Positions 38,506 through 47,886 of a stretch of DNA of 64,000 nt are shown one piece after another. The DNA is from Actinomycetospora straminea (GTDB lineage: Bacteria > Actinomycetota > Actinomycetes > Mycobacteriales > Pseudonocardiaceae), in the NCBI RefSeq assembly GCF_028737255.1, contig NZ_JAQZAN010000002.1, positions 124,001 to 188,000 on the forward strand, given 5' to 3'. The notes under the pieces are model-generated. The model searched no databases. It was not told the origin of the DNA and was given only the letters and a program-made list of their open reading frames with translations. How positions within the stretch are numbered: the first letter of the stretch is position 1; every line of letters starts with the position of its first letter. The position numbers and the translations under genes were made by a program.

Positions 38506-38922
38506 TCACCCGTGCATCCGGGCCCCCTTGACGATCTTGTCCACGGCGTTGCGCGGGCCGTGCACCGCGATCCCCACCAGGTCCAGGTCCGCGCGGGCCA
38601 CCTTCGCCACCGCGGCGCGGTTGTCGGCGTCGTTGCCCGTCGCGAAGAGGTCGGCGGTGAAGATCGCCGGCGCGAGGCCCCGGTCGAGGGCGCGCCGGTG
38701 GGCGGCGCGCAGGACGTCGGCGTCGCCCGCGAAGACCATCACCGGCTGCCCGAGCATCGCGAGGTAGCGCGTGCCGTCGGCGTCGGCGTAGGGCTCGCCG
38801 ACCAGCTCGGGGACCGCCGCGGTGATGCCGCTGACGAGGAACGCGGTCACGTTGAGGGACTGCCAGCCGGCGAGGTCGTCGCGCAGCACGACGGCGATCT
38901 TGGTGTCGAATCCGCTGCTCAT
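38506..38922 (-). CDS. DUF2000 (peptidyl-tRNA hydrolase 2-like fold) protein
   Basis: A 138-residue protein reading SSGFDTKIAVVLRDDLAGWQ at its start, with GTRYLAMLGQPVMVFAGD in the centre and GIAVHGPRNAVDKIVKGARM at the end, the pattern of DUF2000 proteins, which share the PTH2 fold. The biochemical role is unknown. The ATG at 38922 lies 96 nt from the divergent LuxR-family regulator gene, so the two may share a control region. Its stop sits 2 nt from the stop of the nei gene. Confidence 0.8.
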   Translation of the reverse strand: MSSGFDTKIAVVLRDDLAGWQSLNVTAFLVSGITAAVPELVGEPYADADGTRYLAMLGQPVMVFAGDADVLRAAHRRALDRGLAPAIFTADLFATGNDADNRAAVAKVARADLDLVGIAVHGPRNAVDKIVKGARMHG

Positions 38923-39018
38923 GGCCCGACGATCACCCCTCGGGGCCGACCCGGTCTTGTACGTTCCTGGCGTCCGGCGGGACTGTGACGGCGGGCGACG
39001 CGGGTCCACACTGCCCCG

Positions 39019-41778
39019 ATGGACCCCGTGCCGCCCGGCCGCGAGCACGAGACGGCGGTGCTCGCCGGGGCGCTGGACGACGCCCGCGCCGGCCGGGGCA
39101 CGGCCGTCCTCGTCGCCGGCGAGGCGGGGATCGGGAAGTCGACGGTGCTCGCGGCGCTGCTCGACGCGGCGGAGCGCCGGGGCGTACCCGCGCTGCTGGG
39201 CCGGGCGAGCGACGACCTCGGCGCGCCCGCGTTCTGGCCGTGGCTGCGCCTGCTCGCCAGCCCCGCCGCCCGCGACCGGGGCCTCGACCCGCGTGTGCTC
39301 GACCCCGGCGCGACGGGCCCCGGCGTCAGCGACGCCCAGGCGCGGTTCCGGGCGGTGGCCGACACCGTCGACGCCCTGGCGGCGGCCGCGGACGGCGGGG
39401 TCGTGGTGGCCCTCGAGGACGTGCACGCCGCCGACGAGGCCTCGCTGGCCCTGCTGCGCCACCTCGCGGGTGAGGTCGTGGCGACGCGCGGCCCGTCCCT
39501 GCTGCTGGTGGCCACGACGCGCGACCCGGCGCCGGCGGGGCTCGAGGCCGCGCTGCCGGTCGTGCTGCGCCCGGGGCGTCTGGGGCGCGCGGCGATCCGC
39601 GAGCTGTTGCGCCGCCGCGACGGGACCACGCCCGCCGAGGACGACGTCGAGACCCTGCTGCGGGTCAGCGCGGGGCACCCCCTGCACCTGCGCGAGCTGC
39701 TGGCGGCTCCCGACGTGCACGCGGAGGCGGTCGCGCCCCTGGTCCGGCGCCGCGTCGCCGGCCTCTCCCCCGCCGCCCGGGACCTCGTCGCCACCGCCGC
39801 GGTCGCCGGCGACGACGTCGCGCGCGACCTCCTCGGCGACCACGACCCGGCCGCGCTCGTCGAGACCCTGGCCGCCGGCCTGCTGGTCGAGGACGCGCAG
39901 GACGCGGGGCGGGTGCGGTGGTCGCACGCACTGGTGCGCGCCGCGTGCCGCGACGGGCTCCCCGCCGCCCGCCGCCTCGCCGAGCACCGCCGGCTCGCCG
40001 CCGCGCTCCCGTCCAGGCAGCCCGGCGAGATCGCCGGCCACCGGCTCGCCGCCGCCGACTCCCCCGCCGCCCGGGCCGCCGCGGCGGACGCCTGCCGGCG
40101 GGCGGCCGAGGCCGCGACCGCCCGGCGCGCCCCCGACGACGCCGCCGCCTGGTACCGCCGCGCCCTCGACGTGACCGACGACGCCGTGGCCCGCGCCGAG
40201 GTCCGCCTGGCCCTCGCCCGCGCGCTCGCCCGCGCCGACCGCACCACCGACGCGCTCGCCGAGGCCGCCGCGGTCCTCGACGCCGCCGAGCAGGCTGGGC
40301 GCACGGACCTCGCCGCGGGCGCGGCCGTCGTGGTGCGCGGCGTCGGCCCCGACCTCGTCGCCGGCCGGATCGAGGGGCTCGTGCAGCGCGCCGGCACGCT
40401 GCTCGCCGGGGAGGACTCGGCGCGGCGGGCCCGCGTGCTCGCCCAGGAAGCGATGATCGCGGCGGTGCGCGGCCACCCGGACGAGGCCGCGGACACCTCG
40501 GCCCGGGCGCTCGCGATGGCCGACCGCCACGAGCACGAGCCCGAGGGCGTCGACGCCGTCCTGCACGCGCTGCACGCCCGCTACGAGGTGTGCGGCGGGC
40601 CCGCCCTGGTCGAGGACCGGCTCGCCGTCGGGCGGCGCACCATCGCCCTCGGCGCCTCCTCGCAACGCCCCGAGGCGCTGATCTGGGGCCACGTCTGGCG
40701 GATCGAGGACGCCTTCGAGCTGGGCGCGGCGGACGTCGTCGACGCCGGGATCGAGGCCCTCGGCGCGGTCGCCGACCAGCTCGGCGGCACCCTCGCCCGC
40801 TGGCACGAGCTGCGCGCCCGCGCCGCCCGCGCCCACCTCGCCGGCCGCTACGCCGACGCGTTCACGCTCGCCCACCGGTTCCGCGAGGTCGGGCGCCGCG
40901 GCCAGGACCCCACCGCCGACCCCCTCTTCGAGGGATTCACGAGCCTGCTCCACCGCGACCTCGGCACCCTCGCGTCGTGGCACCCCGACGAGGAGGCCTT
41001 CGCCCGGATGCGGCACGTCCCGGTCTTCTGGGCCACCGCCGGCGTCGCCTTCCTCGACCGCGGCGACCGGGACCTCGCCCACACGCTCTACGACGAGCTG
41101 CGCCCGCACCTCTGGGCGGTGCCGCCGACGGGCCGGTGGCGCCCGATCGCCTGCTGCGGCAGCGAGCTGGCCGTCGCGTTCGACGACACCGAGGTGGCGC
41201 GGGCCCTGCTCGCGCAGCTGCGCCCGCACACGGCCCTGCGCGGCGACAGCAGCACCGGCTCGGTCGGCCCCGTGGCCCGCTTCGCCACGCGGGTCGCGCG
41301 CCACCTCGCCCGCACGCCCGACGAGCACGACGAGGCCGTCCGGCTCGCCGAGCAGGCCGTGAGCTCCGACCGGCGCCTCGGCGCGGCGCCGGGGCTCGCG
41401 CAGTCGGACCTCGAGCTGGGCCGCGCGCTCGCCGCCCGCGGAGCGCCCGGCGACCGGGAGCGGGCCCGCCAGGTCCTCGACGAGGCGCGGACGGTGGCGC
41501 GCCGGCTGGGCCTGCGCCCGACCCTGGAGGGCGCGTCGGCGCTGCTCGCCGAGCTCACCGGGCTCGGCGCGGGGGCGGCGTCCCTGACCGCCCGCGAGCG
41601 CGAGACCGTCGCGCTCGTGGCCACCGGCCTGCCCAACCGCGAGGTCGCTGCCCGGCTCGTCATCAGCGAGCGGACCGTCGAGACCCACGTCCGGAACGCG
41701 CTGGCCAAGCTGGGGCTCCAGAACCGCACGCAGCTCGCCTCGTGGGCCGCGGGGACACGCGACGGGGCCCGGGCCTGA
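39019..41778 (+). CDS. Large ATP-binding LuxR-family (LAL/MalT-like) regulator
   Basis: A 919-residue regulator. An N-terminal AAA ATPase holds Walker A GEAGIGKSTVLAALL (about 34-48) and Walker B VVVALEDVHAAD. The middle ~500 residues are helical, TPR-like repeats. The last 65 residues form a LuxR helix-turn-helix: SLTARERETVALVATGLPNR, then VISERTVETHVRNALAKLGL. LAL proteins act as ATP- and inducer-dependent activators, often of catabolic or antibiotic genes. The adjoining small barrel-like gene and AraC regulator are on the same strand; direct targets are not visible. The divergent DUF2000 gene shares its promoter region. Confidence 0.88.
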   Translation: MDPVPPGREHETAVLAGALDDARAGRGTAVLVAGEAGIGKSTVLAALLDAAERRGVPALLGRASDDLGAPAFWPWLRLLASPAARDRGLDPRVLDPGATGPGVSDAQARFRAVADTVDALAAAADGGVVVALEDVHAADEASLALLRHLAGEVVATRGPSLLLVATTRDPAPAGLEAALPVVLRPGRLGRAAIRELLRRRDGTTPAEDDVETLLRVSAGHPLHLRELLAAPDVHAEAVAPLVRRRVAGLSPAARDLVATAAVAGDDVARDLLGDHDPAALVETLAAGLLVEDAQDAGRVRWSHALVRAACRDGLPAARRLAEHRRLAAALPSRQPGEIAGHRLAAADSPAARAAAADACRRAAEAATARRAPDDAAAWYRRALDVTDDAVARAEVRLALARALARADRTTDALAEAAAVLDAAEQAGRTDLAAGAAVVVRGVGPDLVAGRIEGLVQRAGTLLAGEDSARRARVLAQEAMIAAVRGHPDEAADTSARALAMADRHEHEPEGVDAVLHALHARYEVCGGPALVEDRLAVGRRTIALGASSQRPEALIWGHVWRIEDAFELGAADVVDAGIEALGAVADQLGGTLARWHELRARAARAHLAGRYADAFTLAHRFREVGRRGQDPTADPLFEGFTSLLHRDLGTLASWHPDEEAFARMRHVPVFWATAGVAFLDRGDRDLAHTLYDELRPHLWAVPPTGRWRPIACCGSELAVAFDDTEVARALLAQLRPHTALRGDSSTGSVGPVARFATRVARHLARTPDEHDEAVRLAEQAVSSDRRLGAAPGLAQSDLELGRALAARGAPGDRERARQVLDEARTVARRLGLRPTLEGASALLAELTGLGAGAASLTARERETVALVATGLPNREVAARLVISERTVETHVRNALAKLGLQNRTQLASWAAGTRDGARA

Positions 41779-41875
41779 GGCGCTCTGCGTACCGCGATCT
41801 CCGTACCAGCGCGGAGGTCGACCGGACCCCGTCCCCGCCACGCTCGGTGGCACCCCACCCCACCACCGAGAGGAC

Positions 41876-42502
41876 GTGGACGCCGTGTTCGCCCGATTCC
41901 AGACCGTCAGCGCGCTGCCCCCCACCGACGATCCCGACCGCAGCCGCCGCGAGCTCACCGACATCCTGCGCCGCCACGCCGGCTACGGCGGCGCCTACTT
42001 CCTCGTCTCCGGGTCGACCGCGGTGCGGGCCCTGGTGACGCTGTGGGCCACCGAGGAGGACGCCCGCGCCGCCTCCGACCGCACGCGCGCCGCCACCGGC
42101 GACGTCCCGCGCCCGGCGATGGTCGAGGACACCGTCTACGAGGTGATCGACGACGAGCCCGGCGCCGCCGCGGACGCCGAACCGGTGGTCGTCGCCGTCG
42201 CCGCCTTCGACGGGCCGATGAGCGACGCCGGCCGCGCCGCGACCGACCGCGTGCACCGCCGGAACATCATCCCCGCGCTGCAGGCGCTGCCCGGCACGGT
42301 GCGGCTGATGGTCCTGTGGGACCACCTCTCCCGGTCGATGCGCGCGCTGCTCTTCGCCGCCGACCCGGCCACCCTCGACGCGTCCCGCGGCGCCGTGGAC
42401 GCCACCGACCCCGCCGCCGGCGAGGACCCGGCGCTGGTCTCGCCGCCCGACCGCATGGAGCGCTTCGACGTGGGCGCCGTGGACGCGCCGATCGCGCGCT
42501 GA
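41876..42502 (+). CDS. Unknown protein, possible duplicated dimeric alpha-beta barrel
   Basis: A 208-residue soluble protein that I cannot assign firmly. It appears to contain two related halves of about 100 residues: the first has RHAGYGGAYFLVSGSTAVRALVTLW, the second RRNIIPALQALPGTVRLMVLWDH, each a helix followed by a strand like ABM/ferredoxin-like barrel proteins. No catalytic motif is evident. Start is uncertain: the GTG at 41876 has GAGAGG only 2 nt before it, while a GTG at 41885 has better spacing. It lies 97 nt after the LAL regulator and 21 nt before the AraC gene, so it may be regulated by one of them. Confidence 0.62.
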   Translation: MDAVFARFQTVSALPPTDDPDRSRRELTDILRRHAGYGGAYFLVSGSTAVRALVTLWATEEDARAASDRTRAATGDVPRPAMVEDTVYEVIDDEPGAAADAEPVVVAVAAFDGPMSDAGRAATDRVHRRNIIPALQALPGTVRLMVLWDHLSRSMRALLFAADPATLDASRGAVDATDPAAGEDPALVSPPDRMERFDVGAVDAPIAR

Positions 42503-42523
42503 GGGCGGGAGTACGTTCGGGCC

Positions 42524-43339
42524 GTGGCGGCGGGATCACGGGACCGGGTCCGCGCCTGGCGTCCCGCCGTCCCGGGCGTCGCCGAGGTCTTCCACGCACG
42601 GTTCGTCGACCACGCCTACCCGTCGCACACCCACGAGACGTGGACACTGCTGATCGTCGACGACGGCGCCGTGCGCTACGACCTCGACCGCCACGAGCAC
42701 GGGGCGGTGCCGGCGTCGGTGACCCTGCTGCCGCCGCACGTCGCGCACGACGGTCGGTCGGCGCGGCCCGAAGGCTTCCGCAAGCGGGTGGTCTACCTCG
42801 ACGACGCCGCTCTCCACGCCCCGTCGGTGGGCCGCGCCGTCGACCACCCGGCGGTCGACGACCCCGTCCTGCGACGCCGCGTCGACCAGCTGCACCACGT
42901 GCTGGCGCAGCCGGGCGAGGAGCTCGCGGCGCAGAGCCGCCTCGCGTTCGTCACCGAGCGGCTCGCGGCCCACCTCGGCGCGCGCCCGGACCTGCCCCAC
43001 CACGGCCGGCACCGCCGCGACCCGGGCCTCGCCCACCGGCTGCGCGACCTGCTCGACGCCCGGCTGGTCGAGGGGCTCGCGCTCGACGAGGCCGCGCGGC
43101 TGCTCCACGCCCACCCGACGCACCTCGTGCGGGCGTTCGGCGCCGAGTTCGGGCTGCCGCCGCACCGCTACCTGACGGGGCGGCGCGTCGACCGGGCCCG
43201 GCGCCTCGTGCTCGAGGGCATGGCGCCGGCGGCGGTGGCCACGGCCGCGGGCTTCCACGACCAGGCGCACCTCACCCGGCACTTCCGCCGGGTGGTCGGC
43301 ACGACCCCGGGCCGGTTCGCGGCCCGGGGCGCGTCGTGA
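42524..43339 (+). CDS. AraC-family transcriptional regulator
   Basis: A 271-residue regulator with an N-terminal cupin-like ligand domain (FHARFVDHAYPSHTHETWTL, then HEHGAVPASVTLLPPHVAHD) and a C-terminal double helix-turn-helix (LDEAARLLHAHPTHLVRAFG and VATAAGFHDQAHLTRHFRRV). The GTG at 42524 has TACGTT (42512-42517) 6 nt upstream, so it is probably expressed from its own leaderless promoter even though the unknown gene ends only 21 nt before. It converges on pspA with 4 nt between stops. The ligand is unknown; proteins of this type often control transport or modification genes beside them. Confidence 0.88.
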   Translation: MAAGSRDRVRAWRPAVPGVAEVFHARFVDHAYPSHTHETWTLLIVDDGAVRYDLDRHEHGAVPASVTLLPPHVAHDGRSARPEGFRKRVVYLDDAALHAPSVGRAVDHPAVDDPVLRRRVDQLHHVLAQPGEELAAQSRLAFVTERLAAHLGARPDLPHHGRHRRDPGLAHRLRDLLDARLVEGLALDEAARLLHAHPTHLVRAFGAEFGLPPHRYLTGRRVDRARRLVLEGMAPAAVATAAGFHDQAHLTRHFRRVVGTTPGRFAARGAS

Positions 43340-43343
43340 CCGG

Positions 43344-44195
43344 TCAGTACTGGCGGGGCGCCTGCTGCTGCTGGGTCGGCTGCTGCTGGGGCTGCGCCGG
43401 CGCGGGCTGCGCCTGCGTCGTCTGGCCCGCGGGGACCTGCGGCTGGCCCTGCGGCTGGCCCTGGCCGACCTGGCCCTGCCCCATCGAGGCGCGGATCTGG
43501 TCGAGGCGGCTCTTGCCCGCGTAGTCGCGCGTGGCCTGCTCGACCTCGAGCATCCGGCCCTGGACGCTGTTCTGCGCGAGCTCGGCCTGCCCGAGCGCGG
43601 TGGAGTAGCGGCGCTCGATCTTGTCGCGCACCTCGTCGAGCGACGGGGTGTTCCCCGGCGCCGCGACCTCGCTCATCTGGCGCAGCGACGCGGAGACCTG
43701 CTCCTGCATCTTGGCCTGCTCGAGCTGGCTGAGGAGCTTGGTGCGCTCGGCGATCTTGGTCTGCAGCACCTGCGCGTTGCGCTCGACGGCCTGCTTGGCC
43801 TGCTGCGCGGCGCCGATCGACTGGTCGTGCAGCGTCTTGAGGTCCTCGACGTTCTGCTCGGCCGTGACCAGCTGCGACGCGAACTGCTCGGCGCTCTGCT
43901 CGTAGCGCTGCGCGCCCTGCTCGTCGCCCTTGGCCCGGGCGTCGTCGGCCATGACCAGCGCCTGGCGCGCGGAGGCCTGCAGCTTCTCGATGTCGGCGAG
44001 CTGACGGTTCAGCTTCATCTCCAGCTGGCGCTGGTTGCCGATCACCGATGCGGCCTGCTGCGACAGCGCCTGGTGCTGCCGCTGCGCGTCCTCGATGGCC
44101 TGCTGGATCTGCACCTTCGGATCGGCGTGCTCATCGATCCGCGAGGAGAACGCGGCCAAGAAGTACCGCCAGGCCTTGACGAAGGGGTTGGCCAT
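43344..44195 (-). CDS. pspA: PspA/IM30 envelope-stress protein
   Basis: A 283-residue peripheral membrane protein that forms coiled-coil assemblies on stressed membranes (ESCRT-III-like). The N-terminal amphipathic helix is [20 protein letters not shown], followed by long coiled coils ([20 protein letters not shown] through [20 protein letters not shown]). The last ~60 residues are a Gln/Pro-rich tail ([24 protein letters not shown]) beyond the normal family end. It follows clgR by 165 nt on the same strand, as in the mycobacterial clgR-pspA unit, so ClgR-driven expression is expected. Confidence 0.93.
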   Translation of the reverse strand: MANPFVKAWRYFLAAFSSRIDEHADPKVQIQQAIEDAQRQHQALSQQAASVIGNQRQLEMKLNRQLADIEKLQASARQALVMADDARAKGDEQGAQRYEQSAEQFASQLVTAEQNVEDLKTLHDQSIGAAQQAKQAVERNAQVLQTKIAERTKLLSQLEQAKMQEQVSASLRQMSEVAAPGNTPSLDEVRDKIERRYSTALGQAELAQNSVQGRMLEVEQATRDYAGKSRLDQIRASMGQGQVGQGQPQGQPQVPAGQTTQAQPAPAQPQQQPTQQQQAPRQY

Positions 44196-44360
44196 CTGCT
44201 CCCGCCCAACTCGTGACGTCGACTCGGCTCAGGCCGCGACATCCGCGCCTGGTCTCGATGTCCATGGTCTCACCTCCCCGCGGCGGCTTCCACCGACCCG
44301 CCGGGTCCGACGATCACGACCGGCGTGCTGCTCACAGCGCGTTCACACCGATCACCCGGC

Positions 44361-44957
44361 TCACGCCGCGACGCGGACCAGCGGCACCGTGCGGGCGCCG
44401 CCCCCGGTGCCCGCGAGCCCCACGAGCCGGACCGTCGTGGCCCCGTCCACGGGCGCCACGACCTCCTCGCCCGTGTCGTGGCCCGGGGCGCCCTCGGGCT
44501 CGGGCAGCGCGACGGTGCGCGGCGGCGCCGGGTCCTCGGGCTCGGGCGGGGTGGGGATGCGGGCAGACATGCTCGCCGAGGCACCGGCTCCGGCACCGTC
44601 ACCCGTGGCCGCGCCCTGCTCCGGCTCGAACGCCTCCTCGACCGCGGTGCGCAGCTCCTCGTCGACCGGCGTGCCGTCCCCGTCGAGACCGCGACCGCCG
44701 ACGCCGGCGGGCACGCGGCGCGGGACGGGACGCAGGGTGTCGGCGACCTCGTCGAGCAGCTCGGGCAGCGGCAGGGCCAGCGCGTCGCAGATGGCGGCGA
44801 GCAGTTCGCTGGACGGCTCCTTGCGGCCCCGCTCGATCTCCGAGAGGTAGCCGAGGCTGACCCGCGCCTCCCGCGAGACGTCGCGCAGCGTGCGGCGCCG
44901 CTCGGTCCGCGCGCGGCGGACGGCTCCGCCGATGGCCTCGCGCAACAGCAGCGACAT
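44361..44957 (-). CDS. clgR: ClgR-like XRE-family transcriptional activator
   Basis: A 198-residue activator of clp protease and psp genes. The helix-turn-helix (about residues 8-65) reads [20 protein letters not shown] and [20 protein letters not shown], typical of ClgR, followed by [18 protein letters not shown]. The C-terminal ~100 residues are disordered, acidic and proline-rich ([18 protein letters not shown]), longer than in mycobacterial ClgR. Position between pgsA and pspA matches Rv2745c. Start ATG 44957 has GGGAGG at proper distance. A ClgR-type box lies upstream (45084-45100), suggesting positive autoregulation. Confidence 0.9.
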   Translation of the reverse strand: MSLLLREAIGGAVRRARTERRRTLRDVSREARVSLGYLSEIERGRKEPSSELLAAICDALALPLPELLDEVADTLRPVPRRVPAGVGGRGLDGDGTPVDEELRTAVEEAFEPEQGAATGDGAGAGASASMSARIPTPPEPEDPAPPRTVALPEPEGAPGHDTGEEVVAPVDGATTVRLVGLAGTGGGARTVPLVRVAA

Positions 44958-44996
44958 GGCACACCTCCCAGCACCGGCCGCCGGGGAACCCCGGGT

Positions 44997-45018
44997 GACG
45001 CCCCGACAGCGGGGCGTC
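44997..45018 (-). promoter_or_regulatory. Leader stem-loop of clgR
   Basis: GACGCCCC (44997-45004) and GGGGCGTC (45011-45018) form a perfect 8-bp stem with a 6-nt loop about 40 nt before the clgR start codon. It lies downstream of the -10 candidate TACGGT (45041-45036), so it would be part of the leader. Effects on stability or translation are speculative. Confidence 0.4.
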
Positions 45019-45083
45019 GACGACCGTGTCCGTCCACCGTACCGAGATCGCCGGGACGGCGACGCCGGCGCGGGCCCGGGGCT

Positions 45084-45100
45084 GTTCGTCGAGAGCGAAC
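45084..45100 (-). promoter_or_regulatory. ClgR box upstream of clgR
   Basis: GTTCGT-CGAGA-GCGAAC matches the Streptomyces ClgR consensus GTTCGC-N5-GCG with one change (C to T) and is part of a 7-bp inverted repeat CTGTTCG/CGAACAG (45082-45102). The centre is about 63 nt upstream of the start point expected from TACGGT (45041-45036), an activator-like position. It indicates autoregulation of clgR. Confidence 0.65.
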
Positions 45101-45113
45101 AGGTCGGTGGCCG

Positions 45114-45731
45114 CTACCGGGCCTTCGCCCGCGCCCGCAGCCGCAGCGCGCGGACCAGGTAGTCGACGCCGGTGAGGACCGTCACCACGACGGCCGCCAG
45201 CATGAGGACGGCGACCCCGGGGTCGAGCACCGCGGGCAGCGGCATGATCGCCAGCCCGAGCGCGATCGTCTGCAGGAACGTCTTGATCTTGCCGCCGCGG
45301 CTGGCCGGGATCACGCCGTGGCGCAGCACCCAGAACCGCAGCGCCGTCACCCCGAGCTCGCGGACCGCGATGGTGATCGTGATCCACCACGCGAGCTCCC
45401 CGAGCATCGACAGCCCGACCAGCGCGGCCCCGGTCAGCGCCTTGTCGGCGATGGGGTCGGCGATCTTGCCGAAGTCGGTGACCAGACCCCAGCGGCGTGC
45501 GAGGTCGCCGTCGAAGGTGTCGGTGAGCGACGCGATCGCGAACACCGCGAACGCCGCCCAGCGCCACGCCGGGCTCTGCCCGCCGTCGACGAACAGCACG
45601 ACGAGGAACACGGGCACGAGCACGAGCCGCACGACGGTCAGGGCGTTCGCGATGTTGACCAGCGGTACGGGGGGCGTCACGACCCCGGTGGCCCCGGACG
45701 GCGAGGTGCCGTCGGGACCCGGGCCGGTCAT
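45114..45731 (-). CDS. pgsA: CDP-diacylglycerol-glycerol-3-phosphate 3-phosphatidyltransferase-like enzyme
   Basis: A 205-residue membrane enzyme of phospholipid synthesis. The CDP-alcohol phosphotransferase signature [27 protein letters not shown] fits D-x2-DG-x2-AR-x8-G-x3-D-x3-D except that one spacing element differs slightly around LARR. Five to six helices are predicted, starting [21 protein letters not shown]. It corresponds by position to mycobacterial pgsA3 (Rv2746c). The ATG at 45731 overlaps the rimO stop as ATGA, so translation is coupled. clgR lies 156 nt downstream with its own promoter. Confidence 0.9.
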   Translation of the reverse strand: MTGPGPDGTSPSGATGVVTPPVPLVNIANALTVVRLVLVPVFLVVLFVDGGQSPAWRWAAFAVFAIASLTDTFDGDLARRWGLVTDFGKIADPIADKALTGAALVGLSMLGELAWWITITIAVRELGVTALRFWVLRHGVIPASRGGKIKTFLQTIALGLAIMPLPAVLDPGVAVLMLAAVVVTVLTGVDYLVRALRLRARAKAR

Positions 45732-47284
45732 CGCGCCCCGGCGCCGACGGGCGCCGCGGTGTCGAGCGTCTCCTCGGGGCCGAGGACCCGCAGCGCCTCG
45801 ACCACCAGGTCGATGCCCTGGGCGTCCACCACGCGGGCGGCGACGACGACGCCCGGGGCGAGCCCCGCCAGCAGGTCCTCGTCGCCGGAGAGCAGGCACT
45901 CCCCGTCGACGTCGGGCCCCTGGTGCGCGGCCCGGCCGACCCAGACGAGCTCGGAGTCGTCAGGCTCGTCTGGGTCGGCCGAGCCGTCGTCGAAGCCGTC
46001 CTCGACCGTGTCCTGCCGCTCCACCAGCACCTCGACGGTGGTGCCCACCCGGCGGGCGGCACGGTCCTCGGCGACGTGCTCGGCGAGCCGGGTGATCCGC
46101 TCGACGCGCGCGGCGACCTCGGTCGGGTCGACCTTGTCGGGCAGGCCGAGGGCCTCGGTGCCGTCCTCGTCGGAGTAGCCGAACACGCCGACCGCGTCGA
46201 GCTCCGCCTCGGCGAGGAACGCCTCGAGCTCGCGCAGGTCGTCCTCGGTCTCGCCGGGGAAGCCGACGATGACGTTGGACCGGATGCCGGCCTCCGGGTC
46301 GAGCGCGCGGATCTCGCGGCAGAGCGCCAGGAACGTCTCGCGGGACCCGAAGCGGCGCATCCGGCGCAGCACCGGGGCGCTGGCGTGCTGGAAGGACAGG
46401 TCGTAGTACGACGCGACGCGCGGGGTCCGGGCGATGGCCGCGAGCAGCGGCGGGCGCACCTCGGCGGGCTGCAGGTACGACACCCGCACCCGGCGCAGCC
46501 CCGGCACCTCGGCCAGCTCGCCGAGCAGGCGCTCCAGCGCCCCGCCGGCCGCGCCGCGAGTGTCGATGTCCTTGCCGTAGGACGTGGAGTTCTCGCTGAC
46601 CAGCAGCACCTCGGCGACGCCGTGGTCGGCGAGCCAGGCGGCCTCGGCGACGACGTCGCGGGGGTCGCGGGAGACGAAGGCGCCGCGGAAGGAGGGGATG
46701 GCGCAGAAGCTGCAGCGCCGGTCGCACCCCGAGGCCAGCTTGAGCGGCGCGACGGGGGCGTCGTCGAGCCGGCGCCGGGGCACCGTGGGCACCCACTCGT
46801 GCCCGGGGATGCTCGTGTCGCGCACCGCCTCCGGCCGCTTCACCGGGCTGATCGGCAGCAGCGTGCGGCGGTCGGTGGGCGTGTGGGAGGCGAGGGGGCG
46901 CCCGGCGAGGACGTCGTCGAGGCGGGAGGGTAGGTCGCCGTAGTGGTCGAAACCGAGCACCGCGGCCGCCTCGGGCAGCGCCTCGGCGAGCTCGGCGCCG
47001 TACCGCTCGGCCATGCACCCGACGGCGACGACCTTCGCGTCCCCGCCCCCGGCGGCCAGCACGGCGTCCACCGAGTCCTTCTTGGCCTGCTCGACGAAGG
47101 TGCAGGTGTTGACGACGACGACGTCCGCGTCGCCGTCGGCCCCGTCGGGCGACGCCGCGACGTCCCAGCCCTCGGCGGCGAGCCGGCCGGCGAGCTCCTC
47201 GGAGTCGACGTCGTTGCGGGCGCACCCGAGGGTCACCAGCGCCACCCGGGGACGCTCTTCGGTACGGGGGGAGCGCTCGACCAC
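45728..47284 (-). CDS. rimO: Ribosomal protein uS12 methylthiotransferase
   Basis: Radical-SAM enzyme that adds a methylthio group to an aspartate of ribosomal protein S12. The UPF0004 cluster cysteines appear in [28 protein letters not shown] and [11 protein letters not shown]. Radical SAM cysteines are in [17 protein letters not shown], and FPGETEDDL and a TRAM domain follow. RARND-type and SFRG features and the operon with pgsA favour RimO over MiaB; a true MiaB is also present in the window. An acidic insert ([17 protein letters not shown]) interrupts the TRAM domain. The GTG at 47284 has TAGGCT 6 nt upstream, indicating a leaderless message. Confidence 0.93.
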   Translation of the reverse strand: MVERSPRTEERPRVALVTLGCARNDVDSEELAGRLAAEGWDVAASPDGADGDADVVVVNTCTFVEQAKKDSVDAVLAAGGGDAKVVAVGCMAERYGAELAEALPEAAAVLGFDHYGDLPSRLDDVLAGRPLASHTPTDRRTLLPISPVKRPEAVRDTSIPGHEWVPTVPRRRLDDAPVAPLKLASGCDRRCSFCAIPSFRGAFVSRDPRDVVAEAAWLADHGVAEVLLVSENSTSYGKDIDTRGAAGGALERLLGELAEVPGLRRVRVSYLQPAEVRPPLLAAIARTPRVASYYDLSFQHASAPVLRRMRRFGSRETFLALCREIRALDPEAGIRSNVIVGFPGETEDDLRELEAFLAEAELDAVGVFGYSDEDGTEALGLPDKVDPTEVAARVERITRLAEHVAEDRAARRVGTTVEVLVERQDTVEDGFDDGSADPDEPDDSELVWVGRAAHQGPDVDGECLLSGDEDLLAGLAPGVVVAARVVDAQGIDLVVEALRVLGPEETLDTAAPVGAGAR

Positions 47285-47340
47285 CTCCCCAGCCTATCGG
47301 CCCGGCCCCTGGCCTACCCTCCGCTGGTGGTGAGCTGCCG

Positions 47341-47886
47341 GTGACCTCGAGCAACGAGACGGCGCGGGAGGCGGTGGTCGGATCGGCCGCCCCGGTGCTG
47401 CTGCGCCGGGCCCGCACGGCCGACGTGCGCGGCATCAAGACGCTCGTCGACTCGTTCGCCGACGACAACATCCTGCTGCGCAAGCCGCTCGTGACCCTCT
47501 ACGAGACGGTCCAGGAGTTCCGCGTCGCCGTGCGCGGGCGTGACGTCGTCGGCTGCGGGGCCCTCCACGTGCTGTGGGAGGACCTCGCCGAGATCCGCAC
47601 CATCGCCGTCGACCCCCGCATGCAGGGCGCGGGGATCGGCCACGGGCTGGTGCACGAGCTGGTGGCCCAGGCCCGCGCGCTCGGGCTGCGCAGCGTGTTC
47701 GTGCTCACCTTCGAGGTGGCGTTCTTCGAGCGGCACGGCTTCCGCGAGATCGAGGGCTCGCCGGTGAGCCCCGACGTCTACGCCGAGATGATGCAGTCGG
47801 CCGACGAGGGCGTCGCGGAGTTCCTCGACCTCGCCTACGTGAAGCCGAACACGCTGGGCAACAGCCGGATGCTGCTCGACCTCTAG
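47341..47886 (+). CDS. argA: Amino-acid N-acetyltransferase (Rv2747-type N-acetylglutamate synthase)
   Basis: A 181-residue GNAT enzyme for the first step of arginine synthesis, acetylating glutamate. Visible are the opening LLRRARTADVRGIKTLVDSF, the acetyl-CoA motif VDPRMQGAGIGHGLVHELVA, and the C motif EVAFFERHGFREIEGSPVSP. It lacks the amino-acid-kinase domain of E. coli ArgA, as does M. tuberculosis Rv2747 at the same locus. The GTG at 47341 is the first start that reaches the conserved part; TACCCT (47315-47320) lies upstream. Its stop codon overlaps that of the convergent kinase gene by 3 nt. Confidence 0.88.
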   Translation: MTSSNETAREAVVGSAAPVLLRRARTADVRGIKTLVDSFADDNILLRKPLVTLYETVQEFRVAVRGRDVVGCGALHVLWEDLAEIRTIAVDPRMQGAGIGHGLVHELVAQARALGLRSVFVLTFEVAFFERHGFREIEGSPVSPDVYAEMMQSADEGVAEFLDLAYVKPNTLGNSRMLLDL

